Shown here: one piece after another, positions 1-10,287 of the stretch
Layout: every line of letters begins with the position of its first letter
How positions within the stretch are numbered: position 1 is the stretch's first letter
NCBI GenBank assembly: GCA_963920705.1
Contig: OY987225.1
Location: 31,433,538-31,497,537, forward strand
Origin: Odiellus spinosus
Lineage: Eukaryota; Arthropoda; Arachnida; Opiliones; Phalangiidae
Reading direction: 5' to 3'
DNA length: 64,000 bases
Notes under the pieces: generated by a model
Seen by the model: the letters and a program-made list of their open reading frames with translations, nothing else
Database searches by the model: none
What the model was told of the DNA's origin: nothing
Made by a program: the position numbers and the translations under genes

Positions 1-54
1 TTAATTTCAACGGGTTCTCGTAGAATAATAAAAAATAGGCTTACATAATGAAGA

Positions 55-233
55 AAACGAACAATTTTGGTCAAAAATGGTCGATCAAATAGCCTGAATT
101 CAACCAAAAAAATGACCTAAATTTAAAATGCCTTTGGTCAAGTTTTGTTCATTTTTTTTAATTTTAACTATTTGGTGAAATTCAGTTGTCATTTTTCAAT
201 TTGGACCATTTTTGACCAAATTAGAACGTTTTT
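55..233. repeat. Fold-back repeat with GGTCAAAAATGGTC arms
   Basis: The left arm (from about 59) and the reverse complement of the right arm (ending near 230) share GGTCAAAAATGGTC, with AACG just outside on both sides. The interior is AT-rich and non-coding. It looks like a small non-autonomous DNA element. A diverged relative may lie at 16640-16770, where similar GGTC/GACC words occur. No clear target duplication is seen. Confidence 0.55.
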
Positions 234-597
234 CTTTAAGAAAGCCAATTTTCAACGTTATTTTATGGGAAAACAATGAAATAAAAAGAACGACGTCACG
301 CCTCGTGTATGTTTTAAATTTTTAAAGATTATATTCCCGAGTTTGGTCCGAGATCCCTTTTAACTTTCCCCAATTCAAAAAGTAACTTAATTTCACCCTA
401 CCTTAAGGGATAGAGAAGAAGAGAACGCAAAAAGCTGGCAGATTAGAAATCTAACTATTTTATAGGAAGACTGTCAAAATATTCCAACATTCGGTTTCGC
501 ATGGTGGATAACCTACTACTATAGGAGGAGTTTCTACGAGTCATGACAAGCCGTTCTCTCTACCAAGTAATAGGGAGAATAGTAGACAAGGGGATCG

Positions 598-665
598 AGA
601 GTAACACTCGTTTTCCACTGGGCGATTTTCTTCGCAAAAATAATTTCTAAAAAAGCGGAAAAACT
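598..665 (+). repeat. Short dispersed segment also found near 48.93 kb
   Basis: The words TAACACTCG, TTTCCA and TGGGCGAT followed by GCGGAAAAA occur here and in the same order at about 48931-48990. This points to an old repeat just upstream of MITE A1. Its ends cannot be defined by eye. Confidence 0.35.
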
Positions 666-698
666 TTGCTTTTGATAGGGCCAAGTCATAAGTAACAA

Positions 699-1035
699 CA
701 GAAGCCGATGAAACCCTCCTTTGAAGTCTACTACTCCAATGTTCCATATAGCGCTCCTCTCTGTATGGGTAAAATTCCCAATTTTACGAGTTAGAAGGGG
801 TCCTACTTCATCCCCCCTGTCTACGGAAAATTGGAAATTCTCTCTCTCCACAAACGACGACGTTTTTTTGACGAACTCCGAGGCTGCTAGAGATATTCGC
901 TCGACGAGCTCCCGCTCCGAAAACATCTGCCGTTAGGAGGCGTACGAATCGCGCCTTTCGAGAATAACCCATACAGAGAGGGGTAGACAAGACCCGGGAG
1001 TAATAGACTTCAAAGGAGGGTTTCATTGGCTTCAG
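699..1035. mobile_element. MITE family A, copy A1 (337 bp, 7-bp target duplication)
   Basis: The element begins CAGAAGCCGATGAAACCCTC and ends with its near-perfect inverse (CTGAAGCCAATGAAACCCTC). The arms keep matching imperfectly for about 70 bp, including TCTGTATGGGT. It is flanked by perfect direct repeats GTAACAA at 692-698 and 1036-1042, a 7-bp target-site duplication. Copy A2 at 24176-24512 has the same length and differs at only a scatter of positions. Open frames on either strand simply follow the arms and look non-coding. CA...TG ends with 7-bp duplications resemble P-type or related transposases, but the superfamily is unassigned. Confidence 0.9.
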
Positions 1036-1042
1036 GTAACAA

Positions 1043-3228
1043 TATTTTGGTTGTTTTTTCTTGAAAAATAGCCATTTTATCTACTGCTAAGGGGTTTAAT
1101 TTATTATTGATCTTAGCAACTCTGCAATAAATTTAATTTAACCTTCGACGCCAAAACGCAAATTTCGCCAAATTCAGCTAAATCAAGCGAAAAAGCTCAA
1201 AATTCGCCCAGTGAAATCTGTGTATAATATTGAAAAGACTAAGCGATTTTTTTTTAGACAGGGACGGTATATAAGATGGAAAAAGAGACAAAAGATAGTT
1301 TAAGCCGATGCCATGAACCATGTTTCGAATTGCATTAGCTTTAATGGCGAAGATGACTCGAGGGAGAATGCCAGGGAAAGATTGTCAACCCCGTACCAAT
1401 TTCCCACTCGTGGGGGAAAAGGGAAATCCCCCTCTTATCCCGCAAGAAAATGGAAATTCTCTTCATCATGGAGATGTCAATAAAATGAACCATATCAGAG
1501 CCGTGGATTGGCAGGGAATCTCTCTCCTCCCTGGTCGAAGAGGGATATCGCCTCCGGGGAGATTTCAGCTCGCATCATCACGAGAGAAAGTCAGTGTCTA
1601 GACTTAATCTAAGTAATTGTATAGAAATAATGGTACTGGGGGTTCGGGCAAATCTAAATATTAATAAGAATGCTAAAGGAAAATTGGATTTTTTAAGCCC
1701 GGTTTGACATGATTGGGACGTTTTCTATTCTAAGGTAACTAACTATAATTCTAATTGGTTAAAAAAAAACTGATGTAATGAGCGTGGGATAGCATATGGT
1801 TAATTATCGAGTTAGACCCATAAAGTTGACTAAACGAACTCATAGTGGATTTAATTGCCGTAAAGATACGCTTAAAGGAAGATTTAAATGAAGCTTGATT
1901 TCCTATCAATTAAAAATCAATTTTTAATTAAGGCTTAACAAGGATCTATGTCGTTTCAGCAATGCATAAATGGTGCGAAACCAATGTAAAATCTGTCAAA
2001 CAAAACCGAAAAGATTTAAGAGATTTTGCGTCTATGTTAATCAAGGTTCAAACAAGATTTGAAAAACAAATTTTCCTAATTTTTCACGGTGTTACAAGTG
2101 CATATTTCCAGGCGCAACAAATGCTTTGAAAAACCCTAATACAAACTACTAATTTAGCTGATTATGGTCGTCTTAACAGTCTATACGAATATAGGGAAGG
2201 AAGCGACAAGGTAATATTTTTAAATGGAGTGAACTCAATTTTATATTTGCCTACCAAATATTATCTCCTTCTGGAAATAAACTTTGACTGAAATAATCTT
2301 GCAGAAAATATAATAATAATAAGAAATTCATCATAAATCACTTTTATCAAATTGAAAGAGAAGGAAATTCATCAGAAAAAAAATGCAAAAACAACCACTT
2401 ATCCCCCCAAGAAGAGTCAATCAGAAAAACATTAAAAAAAAGCCCCAAACAAGAGTAACATCAAAAAATCCACACTCTTTCCCTCTCTCTCTCAGGAAAC
2501 GTTAGTAAAAATAAAATATAGAACAAAGATTATTTTCCATATTACCTCCCAAACCTTACCTTAATATGAAAATTTGAACTCAAAATAACATTAGTTAAAT
2601 TTTATCCAGTAAAATAAATCTAATTGAATGGAAGGAAAAAAGATTGGATATATGTAACCTCATCTTAACGGGGATTGAACTCTTAACTACATTAAATCCG
2701 TTTTACTAGACGAATCGTTCGTTCATAAGGTTTTTTTTCCCCTTTCCCTTTTTCAAAGCTAAAAAAACTTGAAAATCACCTTCAGAAAATGGAGTATTCG
2801 GTACGTATATATTGATTTTGCAATAAAATTGCGGGAGTTTTTTTTTACGGCTTGTACTTGACTGGTATATAGAAAACGAGCTTCAGTTTAGTTGTCATTA
2901 AGTAGTATATTCGTATATATAGGGACAGATTTAAATGAAATAATATTCATAAGTATATATACCCACAGATTTGCGATGGTATTTTAAAGCTAATCGTTAT
3001 AAGTACAGTTGAGAGACAAAATATCGTATATCGTGGTTTTAAAAATTTAATACAAACTAAATCCTAAAAGCGAATTAAATTAAATTCAATTATATACAAA
3101 TTCGTGACGTCATAGAATTGTCGTATTATTAAATTCTTTGAGGTTTGAATGGGGAATCTTTATTCTACCTCTAAATATCGCCCGCACAATATGAGAGTCG
3201 TTTCTCTTTCAATTAAAATTTTAATTAA
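1043..3228. other. AT-rich stretch without recognised gene
   Basis: Nothing convincing is seen here. A GC-richer patch lies at 1370-1600 (short purine/pyrimidine blocks, one open frame of 93 codons without family resemblance). A small palindrome of AATTAAAAATC type lies near 1908. At 2670-2735 a segment vaguely recalls the reverse complement of a tRNA T-arm but does not fold convincingly. Confidence 0.6.
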
Positions 3229-3475
3229 ATTTAAAGTGAGACTAACACGGATTTTTAAGAAATAATTTGTAGAAGCTACAGTAGCTGATTCTCGTAGAGT
3301 CTTTTTTGTGAAAGTACTTAACCCAGAAACATTTGCGAGGAAAAAAATTAGATATATATTTAAATAAATATTTCTTAAAAACGCGTGAACCCAGAGGTGC
3401 AAAATTAGAGTAAGAAAAAACTATGAAAATTATGTAAAACTCTTAGGAAAAAAATGGTGAGAGCTTCACTTTAAG
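3229..3475 (+). repeat. Family D repeat, worn copy with both terminal words
   Basis: It opens with TTAAAGTGAG and closes with GAGAGCTTCACTTTAAG, an inverted version of the family D end (CTTAAAGTGAGGCTGTCAC). Inside, GTGAAAGTACTTAA (3308-3323) matches the opposite end of longer D copies, so this is a rearranged or fold-back member. Confidence 0.5.
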
Positions 3476-4067
3476 TCACCCATCAGAAAAAATAGACCAC
3501 CCTAAAGCTACTGTATAAACCATTAAATAAATCTTAGTTCGAACGGGTCTCGAATCGTCAAAAAAGCAATACGTCTCAATTCAAAATGGGGGGAAAAAAA
3601 AAACCGCCGAAGAAGCGCGGGAGGTAATTTTTAGAACAAAAATCTACATGATGGCTTTAAAACGAGATGATGACGTGTGCTAGGTCGGGACTAGTGATAT
3701 GTGTGCCAGACTTTGTAGACTATATAGGCAAAGAAATATATAGGACCTACGGGGAATAATGGGACTCTAGGCGCGTATTTCTTGACTCAACCAACCACGA
3801 GAGAATTGAGTCTTTCAATGGAGTGTCATTACCGGCCGGTAATCGGCTACAGAAATTTCGGGACGTGATCGGTTTACATCGAGATCTAAATAAGTTTGGC
3901 TGGCTTTTTATCAATCAAAAATGACGCCAAACCATTAAAACCTCATTTAAAACGCTAAGCCTAAATCATCAAACCTAAATAATTAAATAAATAAAATTCT
4001 AACTCGCGCGCTATCGAGTTTAAATTAAAACAGCACGTTTTCAAAGACTACTAATTGTCTAATAAAG
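3476..4067. other. Unassigned AT-rich sequence with a 16-bp perfect palindrome
   Basis: No gene is seen. ATTACCGGCCGGTAAT at 3828-3843 is a perfect 16-bp palindrome in otherwise plain sequence. Confidence 0.5.
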
Positions 4068-4095
4068 TTTAACATTGTGTATCAGTTCGATTCAT
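4068..4095 (+). repeat. Dispersed R motif, copy 1
   Basis: Matches the recurrent block TTTAACATTGTGTATCAATC followed in most copies by CGCCTTA, which is seen at about ten places in the window. This copy is diverged after the GTATCA core. Confidence 0.5.
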
Positions 4096-4289
4096 CTTTT
4101 CACATTTTGCTAACGTTCTGTGTAAACTTTAGCATTCCCGACAGACAGACGCTCATACATAATTATATTTTTAGATATTTTATCTTTAACTCAATCGGAT
4201 TAAAGTAGGCTTAAAAAAGACCCAAAGTTTGATACCTCGTTGTTAACCAATCACCGGCGAAATACGTGATAAGCGCGCGCTATATTTCA

Positions 4290-4450
4290 ACTGATCCGTG
4301 TTAAGCCTACTTTTCGGGTAAAATAAAATGGATTTCTAGCTTAATATTGGTTTGTATAAATTTATTTAATAATGGAATATGAGAATTTAAACGATAAGGA
4401 GTCGATAGAAGTCGATATAGGTAAAAATATAATTAAATGAGATTGGCCTT
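4290..4450 (+). repeat. Family E flanking arm (solo)
   Basis: TTAAGCCTA...GGATTTCTAGCTTAATATT and AAACGATAAGGA match the right flank of family E copies at 29320-29400 and 51690-51770. The central hairpin of family E is missing here. Confidence 0.5.
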
Positions 4451-4513
4451 TTGTAATGTTTAAATTTTAGAGGAATTTGAACATATACTACTTTCTTGTC
4501 TATATTAATCTAT

Positions 4514-4535
4514 CATTGCGTATCAATCCGCCTTA
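4514..4535 (+). repeat. Dispersed R motif, copy 2
   Basis: CATTGCGTATCAATCCGCCT is a close match to the R consensus. No partner copy in inverted orientation is found nearby. Confidence 0.55.
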
Positions 4536-5249
4536 GCTTTGCCAATTTAGCTTGAATATAGAAGTAGAAGTTCACAATGTGGGTGGAGTTTCAGTTAAAA
4601 TAATTTCTGGGACCAATTCAATTTTTTTTTATTATTTTTTTTGTATGTGTAGCTATATCCAGAGGGTCATCATGCACCTTGCGAAAAGTCGTTAAGTTAA
4701 AAGCTGCTCTTTTTTTAGGGCCCCCTAACTTACAGGCAACGTTTCTGGCTCTGGCAGAGTCAATGGTAAGAAGTACAGAATATGGGGGAGACGGTGGGTA
4801 AAAGAAAAAGGGGAGTCATAGGCAGCTTCAGACGTCCTAAGTAAAACCTAATTTTCTCGCTAGTAATCTCCTATAAAAATAGAGTACGCCCAAAAAGAGA
4901 TAGAGAGGGAAAGACAGCTACCATCTTAAAAAAGAAAAAATAAAGAAAGCCAAGAATAAAAAATAAAACCCTTCTTAAAAAAAAACGAGAAGATCCAGAA
5001 AAAATGTCCAGAAAATATACGAATAAAGTCCCGTTCGCATGTATCAATAATTATTTTAAAAAAATGTTATTTCATTTGGTTAAAAGAATACCTTACTAAC
5101 TATTAGCCTTTAAAATGACTGGGCTTTAATTTAAATGTTGGGCTTTTTTTATTTTAATTTATAATTCCAAAAGTCCATGACTATATCCCATAAAAGTTAA
5201 CAACGCCCAGTAGCTTTATAGTATCAGCAAAGGTCCAGTTTTAAAACTA
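4536..5249. other. AT-rich stretch, nothing recognised
   Basis: Contains homopolymer runs near 4622 and a purine-rich block at 4780-5010. No gene or clear repeat boundary is seen. Confidence 0.55.
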
Positions 5250-5690
5250 GCCAAAGAGTGTCGCTTCCAATTTCACTATTTACACGGCGACTGCGGCCGC
5301 TAGAGTGTCTCGAATCAGAATCTGCCGGTACACCCGAACCAATAAGGATCAGATAAGGAGAGGAAAAGTGGGGCTGCGTTGAGTTAGAGAGAGAAGAGCC
5401 AACCTCCCACTCGGGTGGAAAGGGGGGATAGGAAATTCTCGAGGTAAACTGTTGTCACGTGGTCGCTAGCTAGCGCGTCTCATAAAGGATTCGATTTACC
5501 CACGTGACAACAATTTACCACGAAGCATCTCTACCCCCGTCTGTCCCCCGTTCTCCCAGAGTAGGAGTTTAGGCCGACGCAGTAGGAGCCGCGCCGTCCC
5601 CACTTTTCCTCTCCTTATCTGATCCTTCTTGCCCGAACCTCTGAAAGTATTAAGCTACGAGGCGTTGCTTACTTTTAAGGAATCAAATGC
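5250..5690 (+). repeat. Family O repeat, copy O1, interrupted by MITE B1
   Basis: The left part (TTTACAC, GCGGCCGCTAGAGTGT, GAATCTG) and the right part (AAGCTACG, GGCGTTG/TTACTTTTAAG) match the uninterrupted copy O2 at 17700-17850. B1 sits exactly between them. The target words CCCGAAC flank B1, so O1 was present before B1 arrived. Confidence 0.65.
5340..5631. mobile_element. MITE family B, copy B1 (292 bp, 7-bp target duplication)
   Basis: The ends are CAATAAGGATCAG and CTGATCCTTCTTG, with about 28 bp of matching terminal arm (GATCAGATAAGGAGAGGAAA). An inner inverted pair, GTAAACTGTTGTCACGTGG and CCACGTGACAACAATTTAC, lets nearly the whole element fold back. The direct repeats CCCGAAC at 5333-5339 and 5632-5638 are identical. 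Copies B2, B3 and B4 differ by only a few bases, so the family moved recently. It has no coding capacity and must depend on a transposase encoded elsewhere. Confidence 0.95.
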
Positions 5691-6050
5691 GACACTATCA
5701 TAGATGTAATATATTAAAATTACCATAATTTCTCTTGATTTGTTTCAATTATTTAACAAAATTCGCGTAGCAATTAAGGCTGCTCGACACCATGTTTTTA
5801 AACTTAATGTGTGGTTATCTTAACTTCAATGCGAACGGGTCTTGGATATGATTAAAAGAAGTGAGGAAAGAAGCCTGCCCTATATATATAGCTGAAAAAA
5901 TTTGAAAAGAAGCGAGAGCTATAGCAAACGTTCCACTTTTCTCACGCTCGCAACTCTCACAGTTGAATTTCTTCTGTATCCCAGAAGTGTTTCCATAACT
6001 ATACTTTTCTTCCGTAACATACGGTAAGTACTATTTTTTCCCTATATAGT
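5691..6050. other. Unassigned spacer
   Basis: No gene is seen. A word pair GCGAACGGGTCT (5831) and TTCGAACGGGTCT (3538) hints at another old dispersed repeat. Confidence 0.45.
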
Positions 6051-6076
6051 TTTAACACTTTGTATTAATCCGCCTT
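6051..6076 (+). repeat. Dispersed R motif, copy 3
   Basis: TTTAACACTTTGTATTAATC followed by CGCCTTAACG; matches the R consensus with a few changes. Confidence 0.55.
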
Positions 6077-6740
6077 AACGTTTTCCCTTTCTGTAAACTG
6101 TTCTTCAATTTTAAAAGAAGTTTACTTTTTTTTCCGCTGTTGAGTATTTTTTTTTTTGAAAGCAACGTTTGTGTAAAAGGGGTTGAAAGGAGGGAATACT
6201 GTCAGCATCTTTACCCCCACAATCCTCACACTCTCCCTCGAAGAAAAAAAATATAAAAAAATCTGTGAGAAAACGCGCAAAAAGTGTCCATTATGATACG
6301 CCAAAAGAAAGGAACAAGGTTTCAAAAACTTGGAAATGAAAAAAAAATATATTTTCAGAAAATTTTAACCGTTTTCTGCCTAATCTAGAGACGCGATCTG
6401 AATTAGGTTTTTTTCTATAATAGTTTTAAAATCAGTCTGAGAAGTCAGCGTGTAGAAAGCTATATCATTTTTATATCTATAATAATAGTAATAACATTAT
6501 AGAAACTATCTTTGTCGTGTACGAGACTTCAATGTGTCAGAACTTTAAATCTCATATTATTATTTAAGAAATCAGAAGTCTATTATAACTCGAAGTAAAG
6601 TGAACCACGTTGATTAAAGTAAGGCTCTCATTACATTTTCAAAGACATACGATTAATATTTGTAAATTTTTCATGAAATTAAAAATAATTTTCTTAATTT
6701 TTTATCCCTGGGTGTAAGTGTTTTTACGAAATTTAATTAA

Positions 6741-7009
6741 CGATTAAGTACTTCCACGAAACGACCACGTTAAAGCGACCTTATCACGTGTGCTAGAACG
6801 CGCGAGAAAACTGTAGACTACAATAATCACGTGACCATAGTGATGACGTAGTATTGCGGGGAACCTTTATTAATTTTAAAAATACTATAGCGGTAATTTT
6901 TTCTAAGTTATTTGTATATATATTTTGAATCGTTTTTTAACGATATTTACGAAAATTCTACTCAATTTCTATTTGGAATTCGTGAAAAACCCTTGAGAGC
7001 CTCACTTGT
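6741..7009 (-). repeat. Family D repeat, near full-length copy
   Basis: Read on the minus strand it runs from an end resembling CTTAAAGTGAGGCTGTCAC, through GGAATTTCT/GAGTAGAATTT and the conserved core TACTACGTCATCACTATGGT, to CACGTGATT and finally GTGGAAGTACTTAATC. The same order of landmarks recurs at 15766-15980, 35695-35970, 42622-42860 and 59436-59700. It is non-coding and carries a CACGTG and a TGACGTA word. Confidence 0.75.
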
Positions 7010-7384
7010 TCTTCATTTCTCATACGCTTCTGATAAAAATCACATGGTAGCATACTGTATGCGGTGAATTTTGGATCTGGTTACAACTACAGTCCTAAGA
7101 AACTGGGCCATATAGTGTCATTACACACAGGCGCAATTTTTTTTTGTTATTATATAAGCAAATACTCCTAAACTGTCGTCTATAGCTAGTTTACCAAAAA
7201 AATTATTTCACATAAGCTTCGAGGCGAATTAACCCATTTTAAAGCGAATTTAAAAATGCGTTGCACATTTTTTTTTCCACTTAAGAAACGTTAAAAGCTT
7301 CAAATATTCTAAAAATAGAATATTCGTAATGTTTTCATAATCGTCGTGGAAATATTCCGATTCATATCTTGTCTGTAAAGTTGA

Positions 7385-7447
7385 AAAACTTTCCAAGGCT
7401 GTTTTTACACGCATATGACGTCATTGTTGCTTTTCATAAAATAACCA
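7385..7447 (+). repeat. Segment P with a TGACGTCA core
   Basis: TTCCAAGGCTGTTTTTACAC, then ATGACGTCATTGTTGCTT. The same order of words occurs at 16556-16620, and the left half recurs near 42570. TGACGTCA is the full cAMP-response/AP-1-type palindrome. Confidence 0.55.
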
Positions 7448-7464
7448 AAGAATATTGACAATAA

Positions 7465-7534
7465 ATTGCCCCTACAAGATAGTGTCACTGCGAACACCAA
7501 AGCGCGGCAGGTATGACACTTCTACAGGGGCAAT
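7465..7534. mobile_element. Tiny fold-back element (70 bp)
   Basis: ATTGCCCCTACAAGATAGTG at the left is the inverse of the right end (TGACACTTCTACAGGGGCAAT, two mismatches), leaving about 28 bp of loop. A direct duplication is not clear. ACCCCTGTAAGAC at 7559 and AGCCCCTCTAAGAC at 9607 hint at relatives. Confidence 0.6.
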
Positions 7535-7689
7535 ATAGGATTTACCTTAAAAAATCTACCCCTGTAAGACTACTTCCCTCTAAAATTATGAAAAATAATC
7601 CTAACTGAGTGGTTTCGTTCCGTAAAACAATAAATTAATATTTAATTTAATCTTCGAATAAAATTTGTATTTCTAATTCCCTTCGTATT

Positions 7690-7880
7690 GTTGATAAGCG
7701 TTCTCTAACGACAAACAGTGGCAAAAGAAGTCATTAATAAAAGTGTGCGTGGCTGCTGTAGATGAAGAATAGGAAGACGAGCACGTGGTTTGTTAGTTAC
7801 TACTTTTGCCACAGTCTGACGTTAGAGGGCGTTTATGAACGCCAGATTTTGTTATCCATCTTTATCTAGTCTAAATTGTT
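7690..7880. mobile_element. Fold-back MITE family C, copy C1
   Basis: The left arm GATAAGCGTTCTCTAACGAC-AAACAGTGGCAAAAG is mirrored by the right arm CTTTTGCCAC...GTTAGAGGGCGTTTATGAACGCC. The central GGCTGCTGTAGATG...GCACGTGG matches other C copies. The outer TIR is degraded on the left and partly kept on the right (TTGTTA-TCATCTTTATCTA). Confidence 0.8.
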
Positions 7881-10157
7881 AATTCTCATAATTTTAATAT
7901 TGTTTTCACGCATATTATTACGAGTAAAAAATAGCATTCTTCTTGATTTTCGCTGTAGTAGCGAGAGTGAAAGAAGTTAAGAGGGAACGTTATGTCGGAG
8001 GAAGGATGCTAGCGGACGGAGGGACTCTAAGAGGAGGCTGGTATTTTAAAATATTCGGGAAGAGGATAAGGGGATGGGAATTACCAGGAAGGAAAATCGG
8101 TTCCAATGTATAGCTTTATCCCCCCCCCCTTCCCTGAAAAATGCGACTTGAGAAAAAAGGTGACGAAAAGGGGAAGTTACTACGATCTTTTCTTGCCAGG
8201 GATAGAAAACATTTTGAAATTGATTTTTTTTTTTTTTTTTTTTTTTTTCCCTGAGCTTTCGTTTTTTCTTTTTCACGAAAGGAATAAAAAATGAGGAAGA
8301 GGTCAGCTTACTTTAGAGTCTAAGCTCAGACAACGTAGATTTATATAAGAAGATGATACAAGAATTCTGTTCTAAATTTAGCCTAATATTACTCGATTTG
8401 TGAAAATGTAAGACCCTTATTGACATGAATTCTAAAAAAAGAAGGTGTATTTTCGTCCCTACGCGTGAAGATCCCCAAAATCCTAATGGATTTAGATGTA
8501 AATTAACAATGGATTCATATAAGTAATAGAATTATTTGTATACTAAATTATAGTAGAAATAAAAACATTCGAATTAAGTTCAAGGGGAGTTATCCCATTC
8601 ACAAATATAATTTTCAACGGAAACTGCAGCGTATATAGTTTAAATAGGCCTAATTCATTGAGAGCAAACCAAATTGCAAACCAATGGAACTTACTCCGAT
8701 TTCTCATCATCGTTAACGAGCCTCCGGCCAATCGGAGGCTTTTTTTTTCTGACAGTAAAACGTTCCAAATTACATTCTTAATAAAAGCGTAAGGACGAAA
8801 TATATCAAACTCTTAAGCCTATTTCCAGAGTAAGTTAAAAATGTACTGAATTGGGCATATTTAAATTAAATACAAATAGGTACGCGGAAAGATGGCGCGA
8901 TGTGCACGCAGTTAGTCATAGAAAGGGCTCGCTCTACGACCTATGACGTAAGAGAGCAAGCCGAGATCGAGAGACTGAGCAGAAAGAAAAAGGAAAGACA
9001 GAGGAGTTATGTCACATTTGTATTTCACACGTCATTAGCCTCTAAACTAGGAAAGACGCCAGCCGAGAGAAAATTCACTGGCAATTTCGACCCTACAAGG
9101 GGCCACTCTGTTCCAACTTCCATCCTTACATCCTACCCCGTTTAGTTGCCCTTAAAGTAAAAGTCTCAAGTCGAGTTACGTTTAAAACAAGAACGCGATT
9201 AAGTCGTATATATTTAAAAACTCTTCCCAAAAAAGAAAAAGAAAAAATATTTAAATACTTCCAAAGTATAATAACTGATCTTGGTTATCAAATGAAGCAG
9301 CGTATAAAGAAAAACAGCATTTTTTATGGCGTGTAGTGGGTAGTTTAGTCAGAAATAAAATATCTAAAGCTTTGAAAGAGGAAATTTCGAATTTAAAATA
9401 ACAGAATTTCAAGTAATAATTTTGTGAAAACCGGTAAATTACCCCGAGACATTAATTTACTAATTAATTTACTAATATCCAAAATGATGGTAATTTTAAA
9501 ACATCTATATATATTTTTTAACTTAAATTTAGAAATTAACGTCACCCTTTGATTATTAACACAATAATCGAAATAAAGACTCAATTATTTAGCGTTTTAA
9601 AAATGTAGCCCCTCTAAGACTAAACCTTTATCCCCTCCACAGGAATGGATGGCTAAAACGAAAAGAAAATACGGCATAAGGGACGTTTCGGTCTAAATTC
9701 TCTCGAGGCTCACCCATCACTGAACCCGAAATCACTCTGAGTTTAAAGCACGTACAAAACTACGTTCCCAATTATCTCCACGATATCTTCTCCTTAAAAA
9801 CCCTAGACCGGCAGACTACAGATTCGTGCCAACAGAAAATATAAACGTGTCTCCAAATATAGTTTATCCCATACGTAATACGCAGTAGGTATAAAGCAAC
9901 CACCCCAATTATATTTGAATTTAATTTCATAGAGATAGCGTGGGAACTAACGCGTGAGAACTGAACACTCAAACTGATTCAAACTGAAGTATAATCCATA
10001 TTGAATTTGCAGAACGAACAGAAGCGATTCTCCCAATTATCTATATGATTTCTTTAAAGGGAGGGTGTAGATGATCGATTTTTTTCTAAAAACAAGACAT
10101 GTTTGCGTAGTAAAACATTCTGCGAATTTTACAAAAATTAATTCAAAGAAACTCCTA
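7881..10157. other. Long AT-rich spacer without recognised gene
   Basis: Holds a 25-T run (8224-8248) and an E-flank word near 8640 (TTTAAATAGGCCTAATTCAT). A GC-richer patch at 8890-9130 has an AAAGATGGCGCG word resembling a YY1 site, with an 81-codon open frame that I do not accept as a gene. Two loosely similar segments containing CCCAATTATCT lie at 9768 and 10033. Confidence 0.55.
8720..8748 (+). other. GC hairpin followed by nine T (terminator-like shape)
   Basis: GCCTCCG, a six-base loop, CGGAGGC, then a T run. The shape is that of a bacterial intrinsic terminator, but the surroundings are eukaryotic with no gene upstream, so I treat it as a chance hairpin or the relic of a small inverted repeat. 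Confidence 0.4.
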
Positions 10158-10287
10158 CAAATCAAAAGACGCCCCACCATTGGCTTAGTAAAATCCTCGC
10201 GACACGTGCTGAGTACTTTCACGCGCGCAATTGTGCGCACAACAGCGCGAGTCGCGGTTATTTTACGAAGCCAAAGGTCTTTTGATT
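10158..10287. mobile_element. MITE family I, copy I1 (130 bp)
   Basis: The terminal inverted arms AATCAAAAGAC and GTCTTTTGATT continue through CCATTGGCTTAGTAAAAT and the matching ATTTTACGAAGCCAAAGG. The centre is GC-rich with CACGTG and an alternating GCGCGC/GTGCGC tract. A half copy lies at 15679-15745. Confidence 0.75.

Noticed and set aside
534-926. 130-codon frame on the minus strand overlapping MITE A1
   Set aside because: It runs across the element boundary and its family-A part recurs only because A2 is a near copy. Other frames of the element are equally open.
2660-2745. tRNA-like segment on the minus strand (GGGGATTGAACTC as a T-arm)
   Set aside because: D-arm and anticodon stem do not pair convincingly and the acceptor stem is absent. 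At best a very worn tRNA-derived repeat.
8900-9145. 81-codon frame near a YY1-like AAAGATGGCGCG word
   Set aside because: The first ATG in the GATGGCGCGATG context runs only a few codons. The longer frame has no family resemblance.
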